Assembly (NCBI GenBank): GCA_963803115.1
Contig: CAWDLN010000008.1
Span: 806,001 to 870,000 of the forward strand
Length of the DNA: 64,000 bases
Origin: DATBGZ01 sp963803115
Lineage (GTDB): Bacteria > Actinomycetota > Actinomycetes > Mycobacteriales > Micromonosporaceae
Reading direction: 5' to 3'
Below are positions 8,623 to 17,404 of the stretch, piece after piece. Numbering within the stretch: position 1 is the first letter of the stretch; the number at the start of each line of letters is the position of its first letter. Position numbers and translations under genes: made by a program. The notes beneath the pieces are model-generated. The model saw nothing but the letters and a program-made list of their open reading frames with translations. It was not told the origin of the DNA and did no database searches.

Positions 8623-9258
8623 TTAGGCCGATGCCCTAGGCAGGAACCGCAGCGCGGCCAGCGCGAGCTCGGCCTTGTTACCGAGCTGCAGCTTGGTCCG
8701 GATCCGTGTGATATAGGTGTCCACAGTGGCCTTCGACACCCCCATTCTGGTCGCGGTCTGCTGGTGGGTGAAGCCGCGAGCGATGTACCCCAGGGCTTCC
8801 TGTTCCCGTGGCGAGGGCGTCTCATGCGGACGCGTCGTTGGCTGCCCGAGCGTTGCGGCCTGGATCAGGTCGGCCAGCTGGGCGGAGAGGAAGAATGTGC
8901 CGCCGGCAACAGAGCGGATTGCTGTCGCGTACGCCTCCTCGCTGGCCTGCTTGGTGATGTAGCCGGACGCACCGGACTGCATGGCGGCCAGCACGTCCGC
9001 GGGCGCGCGGGACGCCGACACGATCAGCACCGGACCGTGGACCGACAACTCAGTGATGGCCGCGAGGGCGGGGCGCCCGTCGGCCTGATAGAGATCGAGC
9101 AGAACCACGTCGGCGTCGACCGCCCCGTCAGCCGTGCGAGCCAGCTCGCCCGCCGTGGAGACCGCGCAGGTCACGATGATGTCGTCGAACGCGGCGAGGA
9201 TCGACGTGATCCCATGCCGAGCCACCGGATGATCGTCGACGACGGCGACGCGTAGCAC
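8623..9258 (-). CDS. LuxR/NarL-type response regulator
   Basis: A 211-residue two-domain regulator. The receiver has VVDDHP near residue 6, the phospho-acceptor Asp in VVLLDLYQ (about residue 56), Ser in VSAS and Lys in GYITK. The output domain is a LuxR helix-turn-helix: SPREQEALGYIARGFTH, then MGVSKATVDTYITRIR. The recognition helix is the same as in the regulators at 16685 and 34861. No kinase gene is adjacent; the split kinase pair at 30.4-32.8 kb is the only intact candidate partner in the window. The gene is divergent from the SDR gene across 288 bp. Confidence 0.93.
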   Translation of the reverse strand: MLRVAVVDDHPVARHGITSILAAFDDIIVTCAVSTAGELARTADGAVDADVVLLDLYQADGRPALAAITELSVHGPVLIVSASRAPADVLAAMQSGASGYITKQASEEAYATAIRSVAGGTFFLSAQLADLIQAATLGQPTTRPHETPSPREQEALGYIARGFTHQQTATRMGVSKATVDTYITRIRTKLQLGNKAELALAALRFLPRASA

Positions 9259-9546
9259 TGGCCCACCATTCCCTCATCCGCACTAACGAAGCGACTCGTC
9301 GGCATCATATGTTTGGCCGCCCGTCGAGGCATGCGCCTGTCATCGATTTACGTGACAGGGGTCTGGCAGGTCGAAACCAAATGAGACGTCATCTGTCCAG
9401 CACAACGGCCTGCGGTCGGGGCACCAGGCGGCGATCCGGTCAAACGATCATCGACGACACCGTTGACGAGTGAGCCATGCCACAGTACGTTGACCGCATC
9501 ATGAACCATCTGTTCCGGGATACGGTTTCTTCGAGGTGGGATCGCG

Positions 9547-10332
9547 ATGACGGTGCCAGTGGTGGAGCCAACTGATCTGTTCAGCGTCGCCGGCCGGTCG
9601 GTGTTGATCACTGGTGCCACGGGTGCCCTCGGCGCAGCTGCGTCTCAGGCTCTCGCCGCGCGTGGGGCCCGGCTCACGCTCGCCGGTGGCAACGTCGAGG
9701 CGCTCACGACGCTGGCCCGGGCTCTCGACGCCACGGCCGTCGCGGTGCGGCCCGAGGCCCCGGACCAAGCCGAACAGATGGTCACCGCGGCGACCCACTC
9801 GTACGGCCGGCTCGACGGTGTCCTCGTCGCCTCGGGCATGAACCGGGTCGGGGCCATCGTCGACCTGGACGTGGCCGATTTCGACGATGTCATGGCGGCC
9901 AACGTCCGCGGATCGTGGCTCGTGTGCCAGGCCGCCGGCCGCCAGTTGCTCGCCCAACGCTCCGGCGGAAGTGTCGTGTTGGTCTCCTCGACCAGGGGCC
10001 GGTTGGGTCATCCGGCCGGGTATAGCGCGTACTGTCCGTCCAAGGCGGCGGTGGATCTGCTGACCAGAACGCTGGCCGCAGAGTGGGGTCCGCACCAAAT
10101 CCGGGTCAATGCCATCGCCCCCACCGTGTTTCGGTCGGAGTTGACGGCGTGGATGTACGCCGACGACGACCGGGGGCGGGCGACCCGGGAGGCCATGGTG
10201 GCGCGGATTCCGCTCGGCCGGCTGGCTGAGACGGCCGATCTCATCGGTGCATTGGTCTACCTGCTCAGCGACGCGTCGTCGTTCGTGACCGGTCAGCTGC
10301 TCTACCTCGACGGCGGCTACACCGCATGTTGA
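9547..10332 (+). CDS. Short-chain dehydrogenase/reductase
   Basis: A 261-residue classical SDR oxidoreductase. Visible are the nucleotide-binding motif TGATGALG near residue 24, the NVRGSW helix, catalytic Ser in VSSTRGR, the Tyr-x3-Lys pair in YSAYCPSKAAV, and the end LYLDGGYTAC. It would oxidise or reduce a hydroxyl/keto group with NAD(P). The ATG follows GAGGTGGG. It is the first gene on this strand before the ABC importer operon 306 bp downstream, so it may act on the same imported compound, but the link is by position only. Confidence 0.92.
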   Translation: MTVPVVEPTDLFSVAGRSVLITGATGALGAAASQALAARGARLTLAGGNVEALTTLARALDATAVAVRPEAPDQAEQMVTAATHSYGRLDGVLVASGMNRVGAIVDLDVADFDDVMAANVRGSWLVCQAAGRQLLAQRSGGSVVLVSSTRGRLGHPAGYSAYCPSKAAVDLLTRTLAAEWGPHQIRVNAIAPTVFRSELTAWMYADDDRGRATREAMVARIPLGRLAETADLIGALVYLLSDASSFVTGQLLYLDGGYTAC

Positions 10333-10638
10333 GCCACATCAACACCTTTGTGTCCGTCAGCGGTGCCGATCTGACGGAGCGTCGGGCACGCGCGACGTCG
10401 CCCCCGCCGGCGTCGCGGTGCGCACCACCATCAGGCACTCGGGGATGCCAATACTCCACTGTAGACAGGTGCCGAGGCCGGTGCCGGGCCTGCTGGACAG
10501 GCGCGGCCCGGCCAGCGCCACAACCCAACCTGCATTCCTGACCCGGCCACGCCCGGCCGGGAAGAGACCGCGAGTCAGCTGGTCGCAGTGTCTGCGCACA
10601 GCCGCCGTCTGCATCCGTTTCTGTTGCGAGGAGTACCC
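10333..10638. other. Gap before the Liv importer operon
   Basis: No gene or clear hairpin is seen. It presumably holds the operon promoter; I could not recognise the -35/-10 boxes or an operator. The final bases, GAGGAG just before the ATG, are the ribosome site of the binding-protein gene. Confidence 0.4.
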
Positions 10639-11892
10639 ATGAACCGGCGAAACCTACTGACCGCTCAGTCAGTGAGCGTCAATACCCGGACCGCGCTCGC
10701 GCTGGCCGCGATCGGGCTGCTTACCATGACCGCCTGTGGTGGCCCGAAGACCGCGAACAACGAGACCACCAGCACCGCTGGACCGATCGTCATCGGTGCC
10801 AGCATCCCACTCAGCGGCGACCTGGCCGGATTTGGCAGCTTCCTCAAGTGGGGCTACGAACACGCCGTCAAGGAGGTCAATGACGCCGGTGGTCTGCAGG
10901 TCGGAAGCGAGAAGCGCAAGGTCGACCTGGTCCTACTGGATGACAAGACCGACCCCAACCAGACCTCGGCGAACACCGAGAAGCTCATCTCGTCGGACAA
11001 CGCGGTGGCCTTGCTCGGCTCCTGCACACCGGCGCTGGTCATCCCCGGGGCCATCGTCGCCGATCGTAACGGCGTGCCGTTGGTGACGGGTTGCATCCCG
11101 ACCGGAATATTCGCGTCGGTCAAACCGTGGTCGTCCGCATGGGCGATCTTCTTCAGCGAACAGGACCTGGTCCGGGCGCCGTTCCAGACCCTGATGGGCG
11201 CCGGCCAGCAGACCAACAAGAAGGTCGCGATCGTGCACGACAACGGTCCCGACGGCGTCGCCGCGGGGAACCTGCTATGGCCGGCCGCGGCCGCCCAGTT
11301 CGGCTACCAGATCGTGGCCAACGTCGAGGTTCCGGTGGAGAACAACAACTTCGAGTCCGCGGTCCAGCAGGCCAAGCAGTCAGGCGCCGACATCATGCTG
11401 GTCGACGTCATCACCCCGCAGGCGGTCAGCCTGCGCAAGCAGATGGCGACGGCGGGCTACACCCCGAAGCTGCTCGTGATGGAGAAGGGCGGCGAGCCGG
11501 TCCAGTTCGCGCAGGCGCTCAGCAACCTCTCCGACGGCGTCCTGGTCGGCGCGTACTGGGACCCAAGCTTCCCGTACCCGGGTGCCAAGGAGCTGGCGCA
11601 GGCGTTCGAGAAGGACTCAGGCCAGAGCTGGAGCCAGCACATAGCGGACAGCTATACGGCGGCCAAGGTGCTGCTCGACGCCATCAGCCGGGCCGGCTCC
11701 ACGGACAAGCAGAAGGTCAACGCCGCGATCGGGCAGACCGACGCGACGTACCCGGTTGGACCGGTGAAATTCACCGACCACGTCTCCGTGCTCGGCCTGG
11801 CCTGCGTCCAATGGCAGAACGGAAAGACGGTGGTCGTCTGGCCGTCGAACCGCTCGACCGGCTCGCTGCTGTTTCCGGTCCCGAAGAACTAG
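10639..11892 (+). CDS. ABC importer substrate-binding lipoprotein (branched-chain type)
   Basis: A 417-residue periplasmic-binding-protein-like lipoprotein. The start at 10639 has GAGGAG upstream; residues 1-35 form a signal peptide with the lipobox LLTMTAC. The mature part shows the type I fold of the Leu/Ile/Val-binding family: IVIGASIPLSGDLAGFG, LVLLDDKTDPNQTSANTEKL, a loop LGSCTPALVIPGA and the C-terminal SWSQHIADSYTAAKVLLDAI helix. It would sit on the outer face of the membrane and deliver ligand to the permeases encoded next. Members of this family in catabolic clusters often bind aromatic acids or amides; the neighbouring hydrolases suggest a phenolic ligand, which is inference. Confidence 0.93.
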   Translation: MNRRNLLTAQSVSVNTRTALALAAIGLLTMTACGGPKTANNETTSTAGPIVIGASIPLSGDLAGFGSFLKWGYEHAVKEVNDAGGLQVGSEKRKVDLVLLDDKTDPNQTSANTEKLISSDNAVALLGSCTPALVIPGAIVADRNGVPLVTGCIPTGIFASVKPWSSAWAIFFSEQDLVRAPFQTLMGAGQQTNKKVAIVHDNGPDGVAAGNLLWPAAAAQFGYQIVANVEVPVENNNFESAVQQAKQSGADIMLVDVITPQAVSLRKQMATAGYTPKLLVMEKGGEPVQFAQALSNLSDGVLVGAYWDPSFPYPGAKELAQAFEKDSGQSWSQHIADSYTAAKVLLDAISRAGSTDKQKVNAAIGQTDATYPVGPVKFTDHVSVLGLACVQWQNGKTVVVWPSNRSTGSLLFPVPKN

Positions 11893-11906
11893 CGGGAGGT
11901 GACCCG

Positions 11907-12788
11907 ATGATGTACGCGCTCGCCGGGCCCGAGTTGATCCAAGCCACCGCCACCGGTGCCCTGCTGGGTGGACTGCTCGCGCTGACCGCATTGGGGCTGT
12001 CCCTGGTGCTGGGCGTGATGCGGCTGGTCAACCTCGTGCACGGCGAGCTCGTCATCGTCGGCGCCTACCTGGCCACGATGTTTCTTGATGTGGCTGGAGT
12101 GGATCCGTTGGTGTCGCTACCGATGGTGGCTCTGGTCGGAGCGGCACTGGCGTATCCGGTGCAACGGCTGCTGCTGCAGCCGCTGGCCCGCCGCAGCGAG
12201 CAGGGGCCCCTGCTGACCACGTTCGCGTTGTCGGTCATCGCGCAGAACCTGCTGATCGTCGGGTTCACCGGCAACACCCGCTCCATCGATCGGCCCTATA
12301 CCCGGTCCAGCGTCGGCGTCGGAGGGGTGACGCTGCCGACCATCTACCTCATCACGTTCGCCATCGCGCTCTCGGTCTCGGTCGCGCTGCATCTGCTCGT
12401 GACCAAGAGCTCGTTCGGCCGGCGGCTGCGAGCCGCTTCAGAGGACCCGGAGGCGGCCGCGGTGCTCGGGGTCCGCGTCGCACGGCTCCACGCGGCAACG
12501 TACGCACTCGGTGGCGCGATCGCCGGGTTGAGCGGGGCGCTCGTCGGCATGGCATTCTCGTTCACGCCCACCTCCGGCACCCAGTTCCTGCTCACCGGGT
12601 TCGCCGTCGTGGTTCTCGGCGGCCTCGGCAGCGTCAAGGGGACCGTCCTCGGTGGACTTCTGCTCGGCGTCGCCGAGTCATGGGGCGCCCTGATTGCCGG
12701 TGACGGCTACCGGCAGTTCATCGGGCTGCTCATGTTCCTTGTCCTGCTCGCGGCCCGACCCCGCGGCCTGTTCTCCAGGACGGTGTGA
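11907..12788 (+). CDS. livH: Branched-chain-type ABC permease, LivH-like
   Basis: A 293-residue integral membrane permease of the LivH type, with about eight hydrophobic segments. Diagnostic stretches are GLSLVLGVMRLVNLVHGELV near residue 31, the EAA-like loop SSFGRRLRAASEDPEAAAVL and the GLGSVKGTVLGGLLLGVAES end. Start at 11907 follows GGGAGGTGA 14 bases after the binding-protein stop. The same frame is open further upstream inside the previous gene, but that part is not protein-like. It pairs with the LivM-type permease that overlaps its stop. Confidence 0.93.
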   Translation: MMYALAGPELIQATATGALLGGLLALTALGLSLVLGVMRLVNLVHGELVIVGAYLATMFLDVAGVDPLVSLPMVALVGAALAYPVQRLLLQPLARRSEQGPLLTTFALSVIAQNLLIVGFTGNTRSIDRPYTRSSVGVGGVTLPTIYLITFAIALSVSVALHLLVTKSSFGRRLRAASEDPEAAAVLGVRVARLHAATYALGGAIAGLSGALVGMAFSFTPTSGTQFLLTGFAVVVLGGLGSVKGTVLGGLLLGVAESWGALIAGDGYRQFIGLLMFLVLLAARPRGLFSRTV

Positions 12789-13861
12789 GCATGGTGACCC
12801 AGACATCCTCGACGCACCTGTTCCTGACCGTCACGCAACCCTGCCAGGAGTCGGGTGCGGTGAACGTCGAGAGTGGAGCGACGGCGTCGACAGATTTCGA
12901 TCGATTGTACTTCGGCCGGTGGCGCGGGCCGGCATCGGCGATGCTCGTCGTCGGCGCCGTCGCCGCGGCCGCCGCGCTGCCGTACGTCTTCGGGCCTTAC
13001 CAGCAGCAGGTCGGCTACCGCATGCTGCAACTGGCCGCGTTGGCCACGGCCTGGAACCTGCTCGCCGGGTACGGCGGGCTGGTGTCGCTCGGTTCCGCCG
13101 CATTCGTCGGCATCGGCGCCTACACCGCCACCGGGCTGGCCAACTCCGCCACGCCGTCGCTGCCAGTGTTGCTCGTCGCCGGCGGTGGCGCCGGAGCGCT
13201 CTTCGCGGTCGCGGTCAGCCCGGCCATGTTCCGCCTGCGAGGCCTGTACTTCACGGTCGGCACGCTGGCACTGGCCGAAGCCTTGCGCATCGCGATGGTC
13301 AACCTGCCCACGTTCGGCGGTGCCCGGGGCATCGTGCTGCGCATCGCAACGCCGCCGCCGTACGCGCTTTACTGGTGGGCGCTTGGCATCGCGGTCGTCT
13401 GCGGGCTCGTCGTGATGGTGGTGCTGGCGTCTAGAGCGTCGCTGTCCCTGCGCGCCGTGCGTGACGACGAGGACGTCGCCCGGCAGATGGGCGTGCTGAC
13501 GTTCTGGACGAAGCTCTGGGCGTTCGCCGTCTCGGCAGGCCTCATGGGCGCGGTGGGCGCGTTGCAGGCGGTCAAGCTCGGGGTCATCGAGCCGTACGGC
13601 AGCTTCGGCCTTTCCTGGACCGTCGACATCGTGGCCGTGGCAATGATCGGCGGGATGGGCACCCGCCTGGGTCCGTTCATCGGCGCCGCGTTCATCGTGG
13701 CTCTCGCCGAGCTGCTGGCCGACTACCCCGAAGTGCACCTGGCCATCACCGGCGGCGTGCTGCTCGTCGTCATCCGGTTCGCCCCCAAGGGAATCTGGGG
13801 CGGCGTGGTGGCGTGGATTGATGGCTACCGCGCTGCTCGAGCCCGGCGAGGTGACGCATGA
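12785..13861 (+). CDS. livM: Branched-chain-type ABC permease, LivM-like
   Basis: Second membrane subunit of the importer. About ten hydrophobic segments; typical LivM stretches are AWNLLAGYGGLVSLGSAAFV near residues 92-111, FRLRGLYFTVGTLALAEALR, DDEDVARQMGV (the ATPase-contact loop) and VDIVAVAMIGGMGTRLGPFI. The GTG at 12785 overlaps the LivH stop as GTGA; an ATG at 12791, ten bases after AGGA, is an equally good start and would drop two residues. A ~40-residue hydrophilic N-terminus precedes the first membrane segment. Translationally coupled with both neighbours. Confidence 0.93.
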   Translation: MSMVTQTSSTHLFLTVTQPCQESGAVNVESGATASTDFDRLYFGRWRGPASAMLVVGAVAAAAALPYVFGPYQQQVGYRMLQLAALATAWNLLAGYGGLVSLGSAAFVGIGAYTATGLANSATPSLPVLLVAGGGAGALFAVAVSPAMFRLRGLYFTVGTLALAEALRIAMVNLPTFGGARGIVLRIATPPPYALYWWALGIAVVCGLVVMVVLASRASLSLRAVRDDEDVARQMGVLTFWTKLWAFAVSAGLMGAVGALQAVKLGVIEPYGSFGLSWTVDIVAVAMIGGMGTRLGPFIGAAFIVALAELLADYPEVHLAITGGVLLVVIRFAPKGIWGGVVAWIDGYRAARARRGDA

Positions 13862-15462
13862 CCGCCACCCAGAATGTGGTCCTGGACATCCGCGGGCTGA
13901 CCGGTCGATACGGCGGGGTGACCGCGGTCAACGACCTCACAATGCGCGTCGACCCTGGCGAGACGCTCGGCGTCATCGGACCCAACGGCGCCGGGAAGAG
14001 CACGCTGGTCGGCCTGATCAGCGGCGCGGTTGCGACATCGAGCGGAACGATCCACCTCGGCGCCGCCGACATCACACGGCTGTCGGCACCGATCCGGACC
14101 CGGCTAGGGGTTGGCCGCACATTTCAGATTCCGCGCCCGTTCGGACAGATGACGGTGCTGGAGAACCTCCTGCTGGCCGCGCGCCACGCCCACGGCGGCA
14201 CGGGCGAACGCATGTCGAGCCGTCGCCGATGCGGCGAGATCCTCGACCGAACCGGCCTGAGTCAGGTTGCTCATACTCCCGCCGGCGCCCTACCGCTGCT
14301 GCGCCGCAAGAGGTTGGAGTTGGCCCGGGCACTCGCGTTGCGCCCGCGGCTGCTCCTGCTAGACGAGATCGGCGCGGGTCTGGTCGAGCACGAGACGGCG
14401 CAGCTGATCGGGTTGATCCGCGAACTGCGCCATGATGTCGAGGCGATGCTGATCGTGGAGCACGTGATGGACGTCATCACCGAGTGTTGCGACCGGACGG
14501 TCGTGCTCGACTTCGGCAAGCTAATCGCGGCCGGACCGACCTGCGAGGTCCTCAGCGATCCCGAGGTCACCGCCGTCTACCTCGGCACCTCATCCGCCCA
14601 TAGGCGGCCCACATCGCCTACGACCGAGCCGGCGGAGACGAGGACGCCTCCGCCGCTGCCCGCGGCGCATGCACCGCCGGACGGGCCGCGCGACGCGACG
14701 CCGTTGTTGGATATCCGCGACGTGCACGTGGCGTATGGGGGCGTGCGGGCGCTGCGCGGGGTCAGCGTTCAGGTCCGGGCCGGCGAGGTGGTGGCGTTGC
14801 TAGGGGCCAACGGTGCGGGTAAGTCCACATTGGCCAGAGCCGTCAGCGCCCTGGTCCCACTCAGCTCCGGCAGCATGACCTTCAGCGGTCAGCGCATCGA
14901 CCGGATGCCGCCGGACCGCGTCGCCGCCCTCGGAGTGGCCCACTGCCTGGAGGGCCGACGCATCTTCGGTCGGCTCTCCGTCGAGGAGAACCTGGTGCTC
15001 GCCGGCAACGGCTCCAAGCGGGCCGACATCGCGGCCCGCCTCGCCACCACGTACCAGGTCTTCCCGGGCCTGGCCAAACAGCGCGCAGACCCGGGTACAT
15101 CGCTGTCCGGAGGGCAGCAGCAGATGCTCTCGATTGGACGTGCGCTGATGTCCAGGCCGTCCCTGATCATCTTCGACGAGATCAGCCTGGGGCTGGCCCC
15201 GGTGGCGGTCGACCGACTCTACGAGGCGCTGGTCGCCATCCGCGACAGCGGAGTGGCGATGCTGCTCGTCGAACAGAACCTGGAGCGCGGGCTCAGCCTC
15301 GCCGATCGCGCCTACGTCATGGCCAACGGCGAGGTGGCGCTGACCGGCACCGCCGAGGCGGTGCGCGGCGACCCGGCGCTGCGTGCCTTGTACGTCGGCG
15401 AATCCGGTCGCGAGGTCAACTTCACTCATCATGATCATCAGCGAGACGGGAGCATTCCATGA
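13858..15462 (+). CDS. Fused LivG-LivF ABC ATPase
   Basis: One 534-residue polypeptide carries both ATPases of the importer, normally separate proteins. Domain 1 (residues ~8-245): Walker A GPNGAGKST, Walker B LLLLDE, H-loop IVEHVMD, but the ABC signature reads LPLLRRKRLE instead of LSxGQ, and DEP reads DEI. Domain 2 (~285-515): GANGAGKST, an intact LSGGQQQ, LIIFDE, and LLVEQN. A Pro/Thr-rich linker of ~45 residues joins them. ATGA overlap with livM. The pattern suggests one standard and one degenerate ATP site, a known arrangement in asymmetric ABC transporters, but unusual for this family. Confidence 0.92.
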   Translation: MTATQNVVLDIRGLTGRYGGVTAVNDLTMRVDPGETLGVIGPNGAGKSTLVGLISGAVATSSGTIHLGAADITRLSAPIRTRLGVGRTFQIPRPFGQMTVLENLLLAARHAHGGTGERMSSRRRCGEILDRTGLSQVAHTPAGALPLLRRKRLELARALALRPRLLLLDEIGAGLVEHETAQLIGLIRELRHDVEAMLIVEHVMDVITECCDRTVVLDFGKLIAAGPTCEVLSDPEVTAVYLGTSSAHRRPTSPTTEPAETRTPPPLPAAHAPPDGPRDATPLLDIRDVHVAYGGVRALRGVSVQVRAGEVVALLGANGAGKSTLARAVSALVPLSSGSMTFSGQRIDRMPPDRVAALGVAHCLEGRRIFGRLSVEENLVLAGNGSKRADIAARLATTYQVFPGLAKQRADPGTSLSGGQQQMLSIGRALMSRPSLIIFDEISLGLAPVAVDRLYEALVAIRDSGVAMLLVEQNLERGLSLADRAYVMANGEVALTGTAEAVRGDPALRALYVGESGREVNFTHHDHQRDGSIP

Positions 15463-16289
15463 GTCCACAGTGGCCACTTGGAGCCAAGGAGTCCGGCCTG
15501 CAGTTCTTCGATCTCTCCCACCCGTGGGGGCACGGTGTGCCGGCCTGGCCGTACTTCGAGGACGTGAAGATCGAGCGCCTGCACGGAATGGCGAAGAGCC
15601 GAGTGCTGACCCAGAAGATAACCACAGTTATGCATTCAGGCACGCACATCGACGCGCCGGGGCATGTGATCGAAGGCGCCCCACTGCTGCACGAGATTCC
15701 GCTGTCCGCGTTCTTCGGTACCGGCGTGGTTGTCGCCATCCCGAAGAAGAAATGGGAGGTCGTCACGCCGGAGGATCTCGAGTCCGTGACGCCGCAGATC
15801 CGACCGGGCGACATCGTCATCGTCAACACCGGGTGGCACCACCACTACAGCGACAGCGCGAAGTACTACGCCTACTCCCCCGGCTTCTACAAGGAGGCTG
15901 GCATGTGGTTCGCGGCCAAAGGTGTCAAGGCCGTCGGCACAGACACCCAGGCGCTGGACCATCCGCTGGCGACCGCGATCGGACCGCACGGGCCGGCCGA
16001 GTCCACCGGCGGCCTGTTGCCGTGGGCGTGCCGGGAGTACGAGCTCGAGACGGGGCGGCGCGTCCTCGACGACTTCCCCGAATGGGAGCCCTGCCACCGG
16101 GCGATCCTGTCGCAGGGGATCTACGGCTTCGAAAACGTTGGCGGTGACCTGGACGCGGTCACGGGAAAGCGGGTCACCTTCGCGGCCTTCCCGTGGCGGT
16201 GGGTCGACGGCGACGGTTGCATCGTTCGGCTGGTCGCGATCGCGGACCCCACCGGCGAGTATCGGATAGAAACCGGCGACGATGTCTGA
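15459..16289 (+). CDS. Cyclase-family (kynurenine-formamidase-like) metal hydrolase
   Basis: 276 residues with the cyclase-superfamily signature HSGTHIDAPGH (residues ~59-69), whose His, Asp and His bind zinc or manganese, and an FDLSHPWGHGVPAWP start typical of the family. The later stretch AVGTDTQALDHPLA also fits. Members hydrolyse amides or lactones (arylformamidase, isatin hydrolase, polyketide-type substrates). ATGA overlap with the ATPase gene and an 8-bp overlap with the cupin gene put it firmly in the importer operon. The substrate is unknown. Confidence 0.9.
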   Translation: MSPQWPLGAKESGLQFFDLSHPWGHGVPAWPYFEDVKIERLHGMAKSRVLTQKITTVMHSGTHIDAPGHVIEGAPLLHEIPLSAFFGTGVVVAIPKKKWEVVTPEDLESVTPQIRPGDIVIVNTGWHHHYSDSAKYYAYSPGFYKEAGMWFAAKGVKAVGTDTQALDHPLATAIGPHGPAESTGGLLPWACREYELETGRRVLDDFPEWEPCHRAILSQGIYGFENVGGDLDAVTGKRVTFAAFPWRWVDGDGCIVRLVAIADPTGEYRIETGDDV

Positions 16290-16710
16290 GCCGCGTCTCA
16301 CGCAGCTCGCCGCGGCCCCGAGCTACGTCGCGCCCGCGCACCACGGTGTTGCCACGCTGCGGCTGCAGGGTCACGAGGCCGGCCCGACGGAGCGCTTCTG
16401 GGTGGGCCTGTCCTACTACCTGCCGGGCGGCGGTGCGGACAGCTCACCCACCCGCGAGGAGACGGTCTACGTGGTCCTCGACGGCGAGCTGACCGTGACC
16501 ACCGCGGACCGTACCGACATCCTCGGCCGGCACGACTCGATCCACTTGCCCAAGGCCGTTGTTCGGCAGATCGAGAACCGTACCAACCGGCCAGCCACCC
16601 TGCTGGTCATCATCGCCCACCCCGACAGAGAGCGAACGATGATCGCCCGATCGCCCGATTCTGGATCCACAGTGGAGGAACTCGATGATCCGGGTAGCCG
16701 TCGTCGATGA
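16282..16710 (+). CDS. Cupin-domain protein
   Basis: A 142-residue single-domain cupin. The first motif region reads YYLPGGGADSSPTREETVYV followed by VLDGELTV, and the second reads DSIHLPKAVVRQIENRTN. The usual first-motif G(X)5HXH is altered (no His pair; Ser and Thr instead), so metal binding is doubtful and a non-catalytic sensing or isomerase role is possible. It overlaps the upstream hydrolase by 8 bp and the downstream response regulator by 26 bp, so all three are co-translated. Confidence 0.85.
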   Translation: MSEPRLTQLAAAPSYVAPAHHGVATLRLQGHEAGPTERFWVGLSYYLPGGGADSSPTREETVYVVLDGELTVTTADRTDILGRHDSIHLPKAVVRQIENRTNRPATLLVIIAHPDRERTMIARSPDSGSTVEELDDPGSRRR

Positions 16711-17350
16711 CCACCCCGTTGCTCGCCGCGGGTTGATCTGCATCCTGTCCGGCGCGGCCGACATTGATGTCGTCGCCGAGGTCGAGGACCCAGCGGCGGT
16801 CGGTCCAGACGTTGTGGCGGACGTGTTGATCTGTGATCCGTTTCCGTTCGGTGAGGCGCCACGGCTGTCGGCCGTACGGGAGCTGTCAGACCGTGCGGCG
16901 GTGCTGGCGTGGTCGGCATCGCGGGACCGCGGCGACGTGGCCGCCGCAATGCGGGCCGGTGCACGGGGCTACCTCACCAAGGACGCGAAGGACCATGCGT
17001 ACCTTTCGGCGGTGCGCTGCCTTGCCGGCGGCGCACTGTTCCTGCCCGATCCGCAGACACCCGCGACGCCACATTCGAGGACGGGCTTAACCCCGTGGCG
17101 GGTCGCGGCCGACCACACCGCAGCCCGCGCGGTGCTCTCGGAGCGGGAGCGGGAGGCGCTGGCGTACGTCGGGCGCGGGTTCACCCATGCCCAGACCGCC
17201 ACTCGGATGGGAGTATCGAAGGCAACTGTGGACACCTACATCGGACGGATCCGAAACAAGCTGCAGATCGGCAACAAGGCCGAATTGGCATTGGCCGCCC
17301 TGCGTTACGCCGGCCAGCCGCAGGGCTCAACCCCGACCGGCAAGCGTTGA
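16685..17350 (+). CDS. LuxR/NarL-type response regulator of the operon
   Basis: 221 residues. Receiver with VVDDHP near residue 6, an Asp in LICDPFP at the phospho-acceptor position, SAS and GYLTK. The output helix-turn-helix (SEREREALAYVGRGFTH, MGVSKATVDTYIGRIR) has the same recognition helix as the regulators at 8623 and 34861. It starts inside the cupin gene, so it is made with the catabolic enzymes. A ~20-residue linker between the domains is longer than in its paralogues. Probably adjusts operon expression; the partner kinase is not adjacent. Confidence 0.9.
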   Translation: MIRVAVVDDHPVARRGLICILSGAADIDVVAEVEDPAAVGPDVVADVLICDPFPFGEAPRLSAVRELSDRAAVLAWSASRDRGDVAAAMRAGARGYLTKDAKDHAYLSAVRCLAGGALFLPDPQTPATPHSRTGLTPWRVAADHTAARAVLSEREREALAYVGRGFTHAQTATRMGVSKATVDTYIGRIRNKLQIGNKAELALAALRYAGQPQGSTPTGKR

Positions 17351-17404
17351 CCGGCGAGATCGTCGCGGCCGGTTCGTCGTACGCCCTCGAAGAGAGGAAG
17401 GCCC

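Noticed and set aside
11091..11906. Upstream extension of the LivH frame by 272 codons
   Set aside because: It lies inside the binding-protein gene and its translation is Arg/Gly-rich shadow; a ribosome site is present before 11907.
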